From a virus, in the IMG/VR virus record IMGVR_UViG_3300023109_001029, positions 1 through 20,341 of that record: a stretch of DNA of 20,341 nucleotides, one strand, 5' to 3'. The translations under genes and the position numbers were made by a program. The notes beneath the pieces were generated by a model, which was given only the letters and a program-made list of their open reading frames with translations, did no database searches and was not told where the DNA came from. Below are positions 1-7,788 of the stretch, one piece after another (the first letter of the stretch is position 1; the number at the start of each line of letters is the position of its first letter).

Positions 1-2541
1 TGTACTTCCGACACCGATACCTCGGACCATTTCCGCAAGGTTCTCAGGAGCGCCTACAAGAAAAGATTTAACCACGGCTTCGGCAGGTGCTAGTGTATTG
101 CTAGGGTCTTTAGCTAACTCCGCGGCGTATGCCTCTGCGGCCATGGTGCCGATAGAACGGTTTTCTAGTGGTTCGTAACCCTCTTCCATCAACGCGTTTT
201 GTATCGCAGCGGAGTCCATACCACTCATGTTATCAGCGTTTAAAGGGCTGCCCACAGCAAAATATCGGTCTACATCCTCATCCGAATACCCTAGCGCGTC
301 TTGTATTATGTTTTGAATAACAGGCGTGATTTGCATTGTGCCATCAACGGTGTACGTCAGAAAATCTGCTGGGTCTAACCCTCTACCGCTGTAGACTTTC
401 GCTGGTTCTAGGGACTGTATGTATTCTTTTGCTTCTTCATCGTATACGATTTGGCTCATAAGTGCGGCTTCATCAGCCGCGTCTTGGTTAGCTGCAAACT
501 CGTCAGAACGGTCAACATCACCCAGCACGTCCTGATTCATAACCGCGTCTTCGTTGGCCAAGTTTTTGGTGTATTCTTCAAATTCTTGGACCATCTCGTC
601 GTAATCTTGAGTACCGTCTACTAACCTCCCACCTAGCAAACCACTCTTGATCCCGACAATATTGTACCCTGCATCTCGTAACGCTTTGAAATGCTGCGGC
701 AACACCACACCGCCTACAGGCGCAGAGTCTCCTAGAATGTTGTTCATGTCCTTGGTGATGCGTGTTCCAAGAGTCGCAGGGGCTACCTTCTTACGGAGCG
801 TAGATAGTTCTGGAGCGTCATATGATGTAGCCCCTGCACCGTATTCTGCGTAGGGATCGACTTCTTGCCGCCCGCCGGGGGTGTCTACGTAATACCGATT
901 GGTTGCTGCGTCATACGTATAGCCTTCACCAAAAGCGTCAGGGTTGGCTTCGTTTAAGTCTGCGGGGTCAAATACTTGTGCATCGTTTATGTTGCCTAAG
1001 TAGTGCGTGTAGACATCTTCCCCTGCATCTAATCCGTTGAGTTCTCTATATTTATCTTCGTCAATGCCGGGACGCAGTGTGGTAGCTATAACTCTGTTAG
1101 CCTCAGTGTAGATAGGCTTCATAGCTGCGTCGAGGTTGGCTATATCAGATAATAGGTACTGCGAGTTTTCGTCGTATGTTGATTGCAGGTCATCAAGCTG
1201 GGGCACTACTGCGTCGTAATCAGCTTTGTACTTATCCATTTGTGACTTAGTGCTGGTATAGTACGTATCGAGGTCGTCTGCGTAATCGTTAAACGTATTC
1301 GCCGCAGCATTAAGCGCGTCTATTGTGGCTTGGCTGGGGTTTGCATTGTACGCATCTAAGGCGGCGTTGTAGACCTCTTTAAGCCGAGTCTGTTCTTGGA
1401 TACGGTCGTTCAAGTCGGCTCGTAGCCCGTTAAAGCCGTTTGCGGCGGTAGCCGCTTGTTCTTCCGCAGCCCTAAGAGCTGCCGCTGCCGCTTCCACTTT
1501 CGCTGTAGTGCCGGACACATCATCAATAAACTTGTCTACAGGTTTATCTATGACCTCTGTTAGAGCCGCTGCGCCTGCGGCGTCCAACGTACCAAAAAAG
1601 GCATCAGCGGTAGAGCCGCCTGCTATGGCCGTAGTCGCAGCATTAGTTACTGCAGAAGTAAGAATTTTAACCCCAGCGCCGTCTATGTTAGTGTTTTCAC
1701 CTATAAAATCTGATACGAACTCTGTAACGCCTGTATACTTACCTACAATGCTACCTACTTGAGCAGCAGATATTTCACCTCCAGTAAGTTCAGCGGTCAC
1801 ACCTGCAACGACAATATCTTTTAGTCCGTCTTGCAGGTTCTCCCATCCGCTACCTTCTATTATAGCTCCTGCGGTGCCGCTAACCCCGTCTGCAATTTCA
1901 GTGACAACGCTATCAACACTATCAGTAACGGTAGTGACAGCGCCATCAACGGTGTCGTCAATCGTATCGCCGAACTTAGCATCTAGGCTATCTGCAATTT
2001 GCCCAATAGTAGCGCCCACCGCAGAGTTAAGACCACCTTCAACAAAAGCATCTAGCGGGTTTTGCCCGTATATAATAGCAGTAGCTGCGGCTTCCGTACC
2101 ACCTGCCACAGCCGTTGTCACCACCGTAGTTACCGCATCGCTAACACCTGCGTTCGTTGCGACTTCTGCGATTGCAGGATCGACATAAGTACCTACAACG
2201 TCGCCGACTTTACCACCTACATATGATACTGCGGCGGATTTGAGCGCATCTTCAATATCTCCGCCTTGAGCTAGAGTAGACGCGCCGTCGATAATTGGAA
2301 TAACCCACGTTTGCCCTGTAGCGACTGCGGCGACTTTAGCTATAGTGGTGATAGGATCGTCAAGCGCAGCTTCAATTACATCGCCAACCCCGCTAACAAC
2401 GGGTTCAACTACCTCATCCACTACCCATTCAACAGCGTCACCAACCGCACCGACTACGTCTTCAACAATATCAACGGCACCCTCGACTACATCTCCGACA
2501 AGGTCAACCGCGCCTTCAATGATATTACTAACAAACGACAT
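1..2541 (-). CDS. Very large virion-type protein, 3' end outside window
   Basis: An uninterrupted minus-strand reading frame runs from ATG at 2541 to the window edge: 847 codons with no stop, so the C-terminus is missing. The start lies one base after the stop of the preceding gene, with AGGA about ten bases upstream. Residues 9-52 are Val/Gly/Asp-rich with an 11-residue period (EGAVDLVGDVV, EGAVDIVEDVV), and a related stretch follows near residues 190-225. An Ala/Gly/Val-rich region with hydrophobic helices continues to about residue 345. Residues about 350-460 look like a coiled coil, followed by an acidic Tyr/Asn-rich region. I do not recognise a named family. Size, composition and position after tail genes suggest an internal virion or ejected membrane-active protein, as in T7 gp16 or P22 ejection proteins. 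That role is inference; the open frame itself is certain. Confidence 0.85.
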   Translation of the reverse strand, partial: MSFVSNIIEGAVDLVGDVVEGAVDIVEDVVGAVGDAVEWVVDEVVEPVVSGVGDVIEAALDDPITTIAKVAAVATGQTWVIPIIDGASTLAQGGDIEDALKSAAVSYVGGKVGDVVGTYVDPAIAEVATNAGVSDAVTTVVTTAVAGGTEAAATAIIYGQNPLDAFVEGGLNSAVGATIGQIADSLDAKFGDTIDDTVDGAVTTVTDSVDSVVTEIADGVSGTAGAIIEGSGWENLQDGLKDIVVAGVTAELTGGEISAAQVGSIVGKYTGVTEFVSDFIGENTNIDGAGVKILTSAVTNAATTAIAGGSTADAFFGTLDAAGAAALTEVIDKPVDKFIDDVSGTTAKVEAAAAALRAAEEQAATAANGFNGLRADLNDRIQEQTRLKEVYNAALDAYNANPSQATIDALNAAANTFNDYADDLDTYYTSTKSQMDKYKADYDAVVPQLDDLQSTYDENSQYLLSDIANLDAAMKPIYTEANRVIATTLRPGIDEDKYRELNGLDAGEDVYTHYLGNINDAQVFDPADLNEANPDAFGEGYTYDAATNRYYVDTPGGRQEVDPYAEYGAGATSYDAPELSTLRKKVAPATLGTRITKDMNNILGDSAPVGGVVLPQHFKALRDAGYNIVGIKSGLLGGRLVDGTQDYDEMVQEFEEYTKNLANEDAVMNQDVLGDVDRSDEFAANQDAADEAALMSQIVYDEEAKEYIQSLEPAKVYSGRGLDPADFLTYTVDGTMQITPVIQNIIQDALGYSDEDVDRYFAVGSPLNADNMSGMDSAAIQNALMEEGYEPLENRSIGTMAAEAYAAELAKDPSNTLAPAEAVVKSFLVGAPENLAEMVRGIGVGST

Positions 2542-2542
2542 A

Positions 2543-3010
2543 TTAAGCTGTCCTATTCAACGGTAGTTTGCCCAAGGTTACGTACGCTCTTGACCCTCCG
2601 GTAGCTTTACGCCCCACAGCAATTTTAGTATCGAGTTTGTCTGCGTAGCGTTTCCACGCCTTGAACGCGCTATCGTATATAGCCCCATCATAATCAGACA
2701 CGTAGCGTTTGACGCCTATTTTCTGCATGTGCGTAAAATACTTTAACCCGTTAGCCACAAAGTTTTGCGCTGTGTCTATGTTGAGTGCGCGACCGTACAT
2801 TAAATCTTTGTTCTCGCCTTTGCCCCGATGTCCAATAAATACAGTATTGCCTATCTGCACCAGATCGGTGTCTTTCATAGTCATCTCTTTGGCTATGCCC
2901 GCCATGGCCGCTGCAGGAGTTATACCCCCGAGATTGAGTTCTCCAAGCGCAGTGGTTATAATCGTAGGGGCTGGTAGAGGTCTTTCTTTGCTGTCTACAA
3001 CAGTTTGCAT
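2543..3010 (-). CDS. Phage protein of unknown function (155 aa), possibly GNAT-like
   Basis: A soluble 155-residue protein with no signal peptide or membrane segment. ATG at 3010 begins one base after the TAG of the ketosynthase gene, with GAGGTG immediately upstream overlapping that stop. The N-terminal third (PAPTIITTALGEL, then GGITPAAAMAGIAKEM) looks helical. The remainder has alternating strands and helices (VQIGNTVFIGH, YFTHMQKIGVKRYVSDYD, AYVTLGKL). This overall shape, and the position just before the giant virion protein, recall the small GNAT-fold-like internal virion protein of T7 (gp13). I see no acetyl-CoA-binding signature that proves this. It sits in the ACP-ketosynthase operon, so a role linked to acyl chemistry is an alternative. 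Gene reality is well supported; function is unknown. Confidence 0.8.
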   Translation of the reverse strand: MQTVVDSKERPLPAPTIITTALGELNLGGITPAAAMAGIAKEMTMKDTDLVQIGNTVFIGHRGKGENKDLMYGRALNIDTAQNFVANGLKYFTHMQKIGVKRYVSDYDGAIYDSAFKAWKRYADKLDTKIAVGRKATGGSRAYVTLGKLPLNRTA

Positions 3011-3011
3011 C

Positions 3012-4124
3012 CTACACCTCCGCAGAAAATATTGCCGCAGAGTATATATTACCCATGCCAGCGGCTAGACTAAGGAACGGCCCTCGTGGGGCTGGCGCAT
3101 CGTAGGACAGGAACACGTCATCGTCTTCGGTCCTATTGAGGATTTGTGGTACAATACCGTGTTTCATGTCATTTAGCAACAGCCCTGTCTCTAATAACCC
3201 ACTAGCGCCCATCGTATGCCCTACTCGTTGTTTGTACGAGGTAGCAACAAACTCTTCAAGGCTACGCTCTAAGGCCGCTTTTTCTGCCTTATTGTTGACT
3301 GCGGTGCCTGTGCCGTGAGTCTTTACCACTGTTATATCTTCCTTACGTACCCCCGCTACATGTAAGGAACCTTCAATCGCTTTAGAGTATCCTTCGCCAT
3401 CGGAGCGTTGCCCAAGCGGATTTGTGTTGTCCTCGGCAGACGTATATGCCCCAAGAAACCTAGCTTCGGGGTTATGTAGCCCTGCGTGGTCTTTTTCAAA
3501 TATACATAGTGCAGCGCCTTGCCCTAAGAAGAACCCTTGGTTGGTACTGTCAAAGGCAGAAGGCCGTATACTATTTTCATCCTTGTACTGCAGGCTGGCT
3601 CCAGCTTCCCCAAAAAACTCTAGTGTAAGATTATTAACTGCGTCTTCTCCACTGAGCACGATAACGCGGTCAAACCCAAAGTTGTTCATCAAGTTTTGAA
3701 CGTCCATCATAACTTTTAGGCTTGAAGCACAGGCGCTAGCGTCCGTAGATACATGATCGTGCACGTGAAACATACTAGCGATACGCCCTGCGTATATGTT
3801 TGTAAGCACAATAAACGGAACTTTGACCTTGTAGTGTAGCTCGGCGTCAGGGTTTTTGTCGTACCTGTTACTGTTGCTCATCCAACCTTGGTTGCCCGCA
3901 GCAAAGATAAATCCTGTTTTACCCTTTACAGGGTTATCTTTAACGTAAGCCAACGCTTCAGGGGTAACTACAGTTTCTAGTAACGTGTGAGGAGGATACT
4001 TTAACCCAGACTTAGCGCGTCTAAACGTAGAGGGTATAATATGCGCGTGCTGCGGGAATGCTATGTCAGGCACAAGCGTTGTATCAGTAGTCGAAGTGCT
4101 GAAGAGTTTAGATAAGTAAATCAT
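3012..4124 (-). CDS. Beta-ketoacyl-ACP synthase (KAS I/II, FabF-like)
   Basis: A 370-residue thiolase-fold condensing enzyme, shorter than FabF (about 412). Such enzymes join an acyl chain held on a cysteine to malonyl-ACP by decarboxylative Claisen condensation. The catalytic residues are all present: nucleophile Cys132 in DASACASS, His270 in KTHGTGT, Lys298 five residues before His303 in VGHTMGASG. Their spacings (138 and 33) approach those of E. coli FabF (140 and 37). GFFLGQGAALCIFE (198-211) matches the FabF GFVxGEGAG strand. Two differences stand out: the usual N-terminal VVVTG motif is absent, and the gating Phe in GFGGTN is replaced (GMGN, Met357). The ATG overlaps the ACP stop by four bases (ATGA), so the pair is probably translated together. 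No reductase, dehydratase or malonyltransferase is in view, so host enzymes would supply the substrates. Specificity is unknown. Confidence 0.9.
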   Translation of the reverse strand: MIYLSKLFSTSTTDTTLVPDIAFPQHAHIIPSTFRRAKSGLKYPPHTLLETVVTPEALAYVKDNPVKGKTGFIFAAGNQGWMSNSNRYDKNPDAELHYKVKVPFIVLTNIYAGRIASMFHVHDHVSTDASACASSLKVMMDVQNLMNNFGFDRVIVLSGEDAVNNLTLEFFGEAGASLQYKDENSIRPSAFDSTNQGFFLGQGAALCIFEKDHAGLHNPEARFLGAYTSAEDNTNPLGQRSDGEGYSKAIEGSLHVAGVRKEDITVVKTHGTGTAVNNKAEKAALERSLEEFVATSYKQRVGHTMGASGLLETGLLLNDMKHGIVPQILNRTEDDDVFLSYDAPAPRGPFLSLAAGMGNIYSAAIFSAEV

Positions 4125-4408
4125 GCGACAGACTCCATAGCAGCTTCTACAGAATCAAAGTCTTTGTTTTTGTTCTCCAACATATAATCTCGCACTTCTC
4201 GCAGGGAGCCTACAGGTATATTGAAGTCTTCTGTTTCCGGTATGCCATATATGTCAGATATAAGCACCAGAGTGAGAGTTACATCTAGGCTATCTAGCCC
4301 AATGTCTTCTTCTTTAAGGGAAATATCTAGCGTTGTGGGTTTTGTGTAGTCGTCTAAGTGAAGTTTAGTTTCGCGGACGCAAGCGTCGAATAGTTCTAAG
4401 AAGTCCAT
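4121..4408 (-). CDS. Acyl carrier protein
   Basis: A 95-residue acidic protein of the ACP family. The phosphopantetheine attachment motif is IGLDSLDVT, with the modifiable serine at residue 40. It is flanked by the expected helices: helix I at 1-18, helix II starting at the serine, and a C-terminal helix (REVRDYMLE). As in all ACPs, it must be activated by a holo-ACP synthase, and none is visible here, so the host enzyme is presumably used. It is slightly longer than bacterial AcpP (about 78), with extra acidic residues at the C-terminus. It directly precedes and overlaps the ketosynthase gene, indicating a dedicated partner pair. The upstream AGGTG is a weak ribosome site lying in a possible short hairpin. 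Recognition of the family is firm; what acyl group it carries is not knowable from sequence. Confidence 0.92.
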   Translation of the reverse strand: MDFLELFDACVRETKLHLDDYTKPTTLDISLKEEDIGLDSLDVTLTLVLISDIYGIPETEDFNIPVGSLREVRDYMLENKNKDFDSVEAAMESVA

Positions 4409-4411
4409 TTT

Positions 4412-4432
4412 GCACCTATTTGTTGAGGGTGC
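4412..4432 (-). promoter_or_regulatory. Possible hairpin over the ACP ribosome binding site
   Basis: In the gap before the ACP gene, GCACC and GGTGC can pair around an 11-base loop. The 3' arm contains the AGGTG that would serve as ribosome site four bases from the ATG. The stem is only five pairs, so this may be chance. If real, it would damp ACP-ketosynthase translation unless opened by ribosomes finishing the preceding gene. Confidence 0.2.
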
Positions 4433-4437
4433 CTTTA

Positions 4438-5058
4438 CTATACGTTACTTACAAAGGTCATTGCAACAGAAGCTGATGCTACCGCGGGCCTTGGAGATAC
4501 CGCTGCGTGTGCATGTAGCTCTACATTAGTGTCGTCTGTAGACCAAAACACTTCAACATAATCGTCCGCCGCAAGGTCAATAGACCCGTTCCAGTTGGCT
4601 ATATCTTTCTTACCATTACCACTTATAGTGTACTCGTGACCGCTGTAAGCTACGTTTGCGCCGTTCTTTTTTAACCATACAGAAACTGCTTTAGTTGAGC
4701 TGTTTGTAGATTCTAATTGCAGGGTGGTTTTTAAATGGTACACTCCCGAGTTTGCGACTGTAAGCCTAGAGTTACTTGCCACACTTACCGCACTGTTGGC
4801 TCGTGTAGTATTAAATGTAACGGCATAGCCCGTGTTAGCGGCTGAAGCTGTTTGATCTACAGTGCTATAGAACACTCCGTACGGCATATATAGAACTTTA
4901 CCACCTACATTGGTGCTCAGTAACGTGTTTACTGAACCGACAAACCTGTTGAAGAACAGACGTAATACGTTGTTATTCTGGTCCATGAAAGGTCGATCAT
5001 AGGTTTCTGGCGCAAGAGGAAGCGCAGGGGGCGCTACCTTGTCAATTTCGTTGGGCAT
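4438..5058 (-). CDS. Virion protein with C1q/TNF-like jelly-roll domain
   Basis: A 206-residue protein using the ATG at 5058. A GTG one codon earlier is possible, but the ATG shares bases with the TGA of the nozzle gene (TGATG), which favours it. Residues about 8-50 are a Pro-rich leader and a helix (NNVLRLFFNRFVGSVNTLLS), a likely virion-binding or trimerising segment. From about residue 60 onward there are beta strands with the pattern of C1q/TNF-type jelly rolls: a Gln-Thr-rich strand, SRLTVANSGVYHL, VSVWLKKNG, and a DYVEVFWST strand near the end. It resembles small structural proteins found beside the nozzle gene in marine podoviruses. It is probably a trimeric tail or capsid appendage that may bind the cell surface; the exact location is inferred. 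Confidence 0.75.
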   Translation of the reverse strand: MPNEIDKVAPPALPLAPETYDRPFMDQNNNVLRLFFNRFVGSVNTLLSTNVGGKVLYMPYGVFYSTVDQTASAANTGYAVTFNTTRANSAVSVASNSRLTVANSGVYHLKTTLQLESTNSSTKAVSVWLKKNGANVAYSGHEYTISGNGKKDIANWNGSIDLAADDYVEVFWSTDDTNVELHAHAAVSPRPAVASASVAMTFVSNV

Positions 5059-6905
5059 CACCGTCTCCCGTCAGAACGCATATCAATCCGAGGCGCTCCT
5101 AGCTGCCATGTAACACCTGCTTCTGTGGACTCTACCTTCATTGCAAGCTGTCTACCACGCACGCGAGTGTATATCTGCCCCGTATACTCTTCTATAGGTA
5201 GCACAGCCGTACGTGTTATAGCGCGAGTGTTACTGCCTCCTTCAGACGTAGGGTTGTTGTATCCTGAACCAGAGTTAGCCAGTGGTAACAGCGTCATTGT
5301 TGCACTAGGCGAACCCGCCGTAGACCCGTCAAACCGGATGTCCGGTAGAACACGCCAGATAAAGGCAAACTGGTGACCATCTTCCAAATCAAACTCTGCA
5401 GAAGCCACAAACGCATGAATGGGTAAAGTTTCCGCTCCAGCATTATCGTCCACACCCTGTTCATGGTTCACGAGATTACTGTCATACGTGGCCGCAAGAG
5501 GGCTATCACGCAATCCAGAATCCAACCAAGCTGTACGAGACATAGTTCCATAATACCAAACATCTTCTAGGTAGTTGTATACTACATAACGATCTGACAC
5601 TGTTTGGCCCGTTGAGCAGTAGAACCACCATATTTCGTGGTATGATTCGTTGGTGCCAGAGACAATCTGGTCGTACTGTTGTGTGTTAAAATCGTCAAAG
5701 ATGAACTTACGTAAATCGCAGCGTAGAGGTTGCGTACGCCCGTCGTATTTGTAGAACTTATCTTTGCCCATCCAGTAAGCTACGCCGTTTGAATATGCTA
5801 CAGCGTTTTGTCCGGCAATAGATATATTGTCACCCACAAGCTGCGCAGACCAAACAACAGGTGCGCCGACATACTGCATAGCATATAGGGCGGAATCAGT
5901 CCAAACTAGAACTTCCTGCCGCGCTTGCTTTGATGTAACGATCTCACTGCCACGAGATAACGTGAGGAACCCTGCTTGTGCCGTAGCGGAGGGTGTCCAG
6001 TTTATCGCGCTGCCTTGGTCAGACCATCGCACTAGCATGGGGTTTACTATAGATGTGCCAAACTCGTTTGCGCCGAAAGCGAACACAAAACGGTTAATAT
6101 CTGAAATCTCTAGGAAGTTTTGCGTTGTTGGTACGCCAGATGCGCCTGATAAAGTGCTTAACTCTACTGCACGGCTGTTCAACCCCGCGCCAGCTTCCCA
6201 ATAATATATAGCGCCTCCGCGGGGACCAAATATTAAATCTTCTCCAAAGTTAGATTGGCTCCAGAGTCGAATAGATTCTATAGATGTCTCTCCTACACCC
6301 CACGTACCAAAACCCCACTCAGCCGCGCCCCAACCAGTAACGGGTACAGCGAATCCGGTGCCGACGTTTATCTGGTATTCTGCGGTGACTGTACCGCCAC
6401 CCGTTGCACTAGAAGTTGCATTTGAAGTAGCTGTTATAGCGTATTCGTTGACTGCCTCAGTAAAAGTTATTTCAAACTCGCCGTTTAAAGTAAGGCCGCC
6501 CACAGCAGTAGCGCCGCTGAAAGTAACAAAGTCTCCATCTTTATACCCCCCGGCAGCGTCTGTAACTGTAACAATAGGCGATCCAGATACAGTCTCGAAC
6601 GGGTTTGTAAGCGTTACTGTAGCACGTAAGGGGGTTATATCGTTATACTGCCCACCATTTTCTATATAAAACTTTAAGTTCGTCCCAACCCCGATCAGAT
6701 TTTGACTACCCAAGGTTACCCAGTTCCACAGTGACCTACAAATGCCTTGAAAATTAGATGCAGATATACGCTGCCACCCACCTATTTTTTCGGGTGTGCC
6801 CTGCCTAAAACGGATTTTGTCACACTCGTACCAGCCACCTTCACTCGTATAACGTGTGTTTTCGCGGTTCACACCAGCTTTTAACAGTAGCTTCTTTAAG
6901 GGCAT
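5058..6905 (-). CDS. Tail nozzle / DNA stabilisation protein, P22 gp10-like
   Basis: A 615-residue protein matching the layout of P22 gp10-type stabilisation proteins, which form the hexameric nozzle closing a short tail. The start context (PLKKLLLKAGVNRENTRY, then EGGWYECDKIRFRQG) and the repeated WxxWSD/LVWTDS-type strands are typical of this beta-propeller family. Residues about 98-180 form an Ig-like insertion (VTVTD, GDFVTFSGA, LNGEFEIT, YAITAT). It is followed by Trp-Gly repeats (GWGAAEWGFGTWG). Later strands such as GVAYWMGKDKFYKYDGRTQ and EIWWFYCS keep the propeller pattern. GGAG lies upstream of the ATG. The endolysin lies just upstream and the C1q-like protein overlaps its end. This gene is the best evidence that the phage has a short tail. 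Confidence 0.85.
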   Translation of the reverse strand: MPLKKLLLKAGVNRENTRYTSEGGWYECDKIRFRQGTPEKIGGWQRISASNFQGICRSLWNWVTLGSQNLIGVGTNLKFYIENGGQYNDITPLRATVTLTNPFETVSGSPIVTVTDAAGGYKDGDFVTFSGATAVGGLTLNGEFEITFTEAVNEYAITATSNATSSATGGGTVTAEYQINVGTGFAVPVTGWGAAEWGFGTWGVGETSIESIRLWSQSNFGEDLIFGPRGGAIYYWEAGAGLNSRAVELSTLSGASGVPTTQNFLEISDINRFVFAFGANEFGTSIVNPMLVRWSDQGSAINWTPSATAQAGFLTLSRGSEIVTSKQARQEVLVWTDSALYAMQYVGAPVVWSAQLVGDNISIAGQNAVAYSNGVAYWMGKDKFYKYDGRTQPLRCDLRKFIFDDFNTQQYDQIVSGTNESYHEIWWFYCSTGQTVSDRYVVYNYLEDVWYYGTMSRTAWLDSGLRDSPLAATYDSNLVNHEQGVDDNAGAETLPIHAFVASAEFDLEDGHQFAFIWRVLPDIRFDGSTAGSPSATMTLLPLANSGSGYNNPTSEGGSNTRAITRTAVLPIEEYTGQIYTRVRGRQLAMKVESTEAGVTWQLGAPRIDMRSDGRR

Positions 6906-6947
6906 CGTAAGTCTCCATTTACTAAGGTACTACACCATACTCATAGT

Positions 6948-7403
6948 TTAGTCCATTAGCTCAAAGTGTGGACCATCAATAAATGGACGCTTGCCTTGGC
7001 TACGGCGCAAGTCCACATAGGCGTTCATGGCTTCTTCCATTGTGCCATCCCAGTCTCGGATGTCGTCAATATGCCAAGCGGCACCCCACCGCACGGCTAC
7101 ACCTACATCAATAGCTCCCTGCTTCACAGCATCCGCAAGATCATCGTAAAGATTCAACTCCCACGATCCACGCGAGCCAACATAGGCCATGAGGTCAAGA
7201 GCGCGGCCCTCGATATGCTTGGACTTCATTGTTTTAGACGCGCCCTTAGCTACAAGTTCACGCTGTTCTCCGATGGTTCTTAGCCCACAGATTACGCCAA
7301 AGTCTGTTTTTGTATGTCCTATAGCTGCTTTAGCAACGGCAACTAAACGCTCGTCTACGCCTTCCATACGGTCAAGGCTCCGCTGTGATAGTTTGTATGT
7401 CAT
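6948..7403 (-). CDS. Endolysin, M15-family zinc peptidase
   Basis: A 151-residue peptidoglycan peptidase like the T5 L-alanyl-D-glutamate endopeptidase and VanX/VanY-type M15 enzymes. Zinc ligands are visible as His63 and Asp70 in SKHIEGRALDL and His146 in DGPHFEL. Asp143, three residues before His146, matches the catalytic Asp of the T5 enzyme. CGLRTIGEQRELVAKGASKT is the conserved substrate-groove strand and helix. An upstream in-frame ATG at 7442 exists, but the one at 7403 is preferred: it follows the holin stop by one base and has GAGG at proper spacing. There is no signal peptide, so release needs a holin, and the holin-like gene is immediately upstream. It cleaves the cell wall at the end of infection. 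Confidence 0.92.
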   Translation of the reverse strand: MTYKLSQRSLDRMEGVDERLVAVAKAAIGHTKTDFGVICGLRTIGEQRELVAKGASKTMKSKHIEGRALDLMAYVGSRGSWELNLYDDLADAVKQGAIDVGVAVRWGAAWHIDDIRDWDGTMEEAMNAYVDLRRSQGKRPFIDGPHFELMD

Positions 7404-7404
7404 G

Positions 7405-7788
7405 TTACTTCCTCTTGAATAAAGCCTGCGCACCGCGGACACCGAAGCTGGCGCTTATTGCGATACCTAACGAATAAAAATACCAGTCTGGTGCTTTGGA
7501 AAGCTGCTCGAACCCACGATCTACCCAGCCCTCGGCACCGGGTATGAAGGCCAAAATAAGCGGGATTGACAGAACAATTACGAACCACTCGTCTTTCCAG
7601 CTTGATTTTGCGCCCTCGGCCATAATGCGTTCCCAATCGGCAACGCTCGTATGTTCAGACAGCATGATCTTGGCCTTGGCTTCGGCCTCGGTCAGCTTGA
7701 GCTTGGCTTCCGCAGCCTGCTTAGTAGTCTTTGCGTCCAGCCAACCCCCCGCAAGGTTAGCTATTGGACCGATCAGAGCTTGAAGCAT
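7405..7788 (-). CDS. Holin-like membrane protein
   Basis: A 127-residue protein when started at ATG 7788, which has GGAG eight bases upstream; an ATG nine codons earlier lacks such a site. It opens with a hydrophobic stretch (MLQALIGPIANLAGGWL), then an Ala/Lys/Glu-rich helix at 18-55. Two hydrophobic segments follow at about 68-84 (IVLSIPLILAFIPG) and 101-118 (WYFYSLGIAISASFGV), and the tail is basic (FKRK). This layout resembles the three-segment holins of marine phages and gene-transfer agents. It overlaps the preceding EF-hand membrane gene by 32 bases and abuts the endolysin, as expected of a holin-endolysin pair. It would form membrane lesions that free the endolysin. Holin activity is inferred from topology and position. 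Confidence 0.75.
   Translation of the reverse strand: MLQALIGPIANLAGGWLDAKTTKQAAEAKLKLTEAEAKAKIMLSEHTSVADWERIMAEGAKSSWKDEWFVIVLSIPLILAFIPGAEGWVDRGFEQLSKAPDWYFYSLGIAISASFGVRGAQALFKRK

Noticed and set aside
1508-2604. Several plus-strand frames rich in Ser, Thr and Pro
   Set aside because: All are antisense to the 847-codon minus-strand frame, whose biased Val/Ala/Gly/Asp codons leave the opposite strand free of stops.
6906-6947. Promoter in the gap before the nozzle gene
   Set aside because: The 42 bases contain AT-rich words but no matched -35/-10 pair, and all neighbouring genes appear to be cotranscribed.
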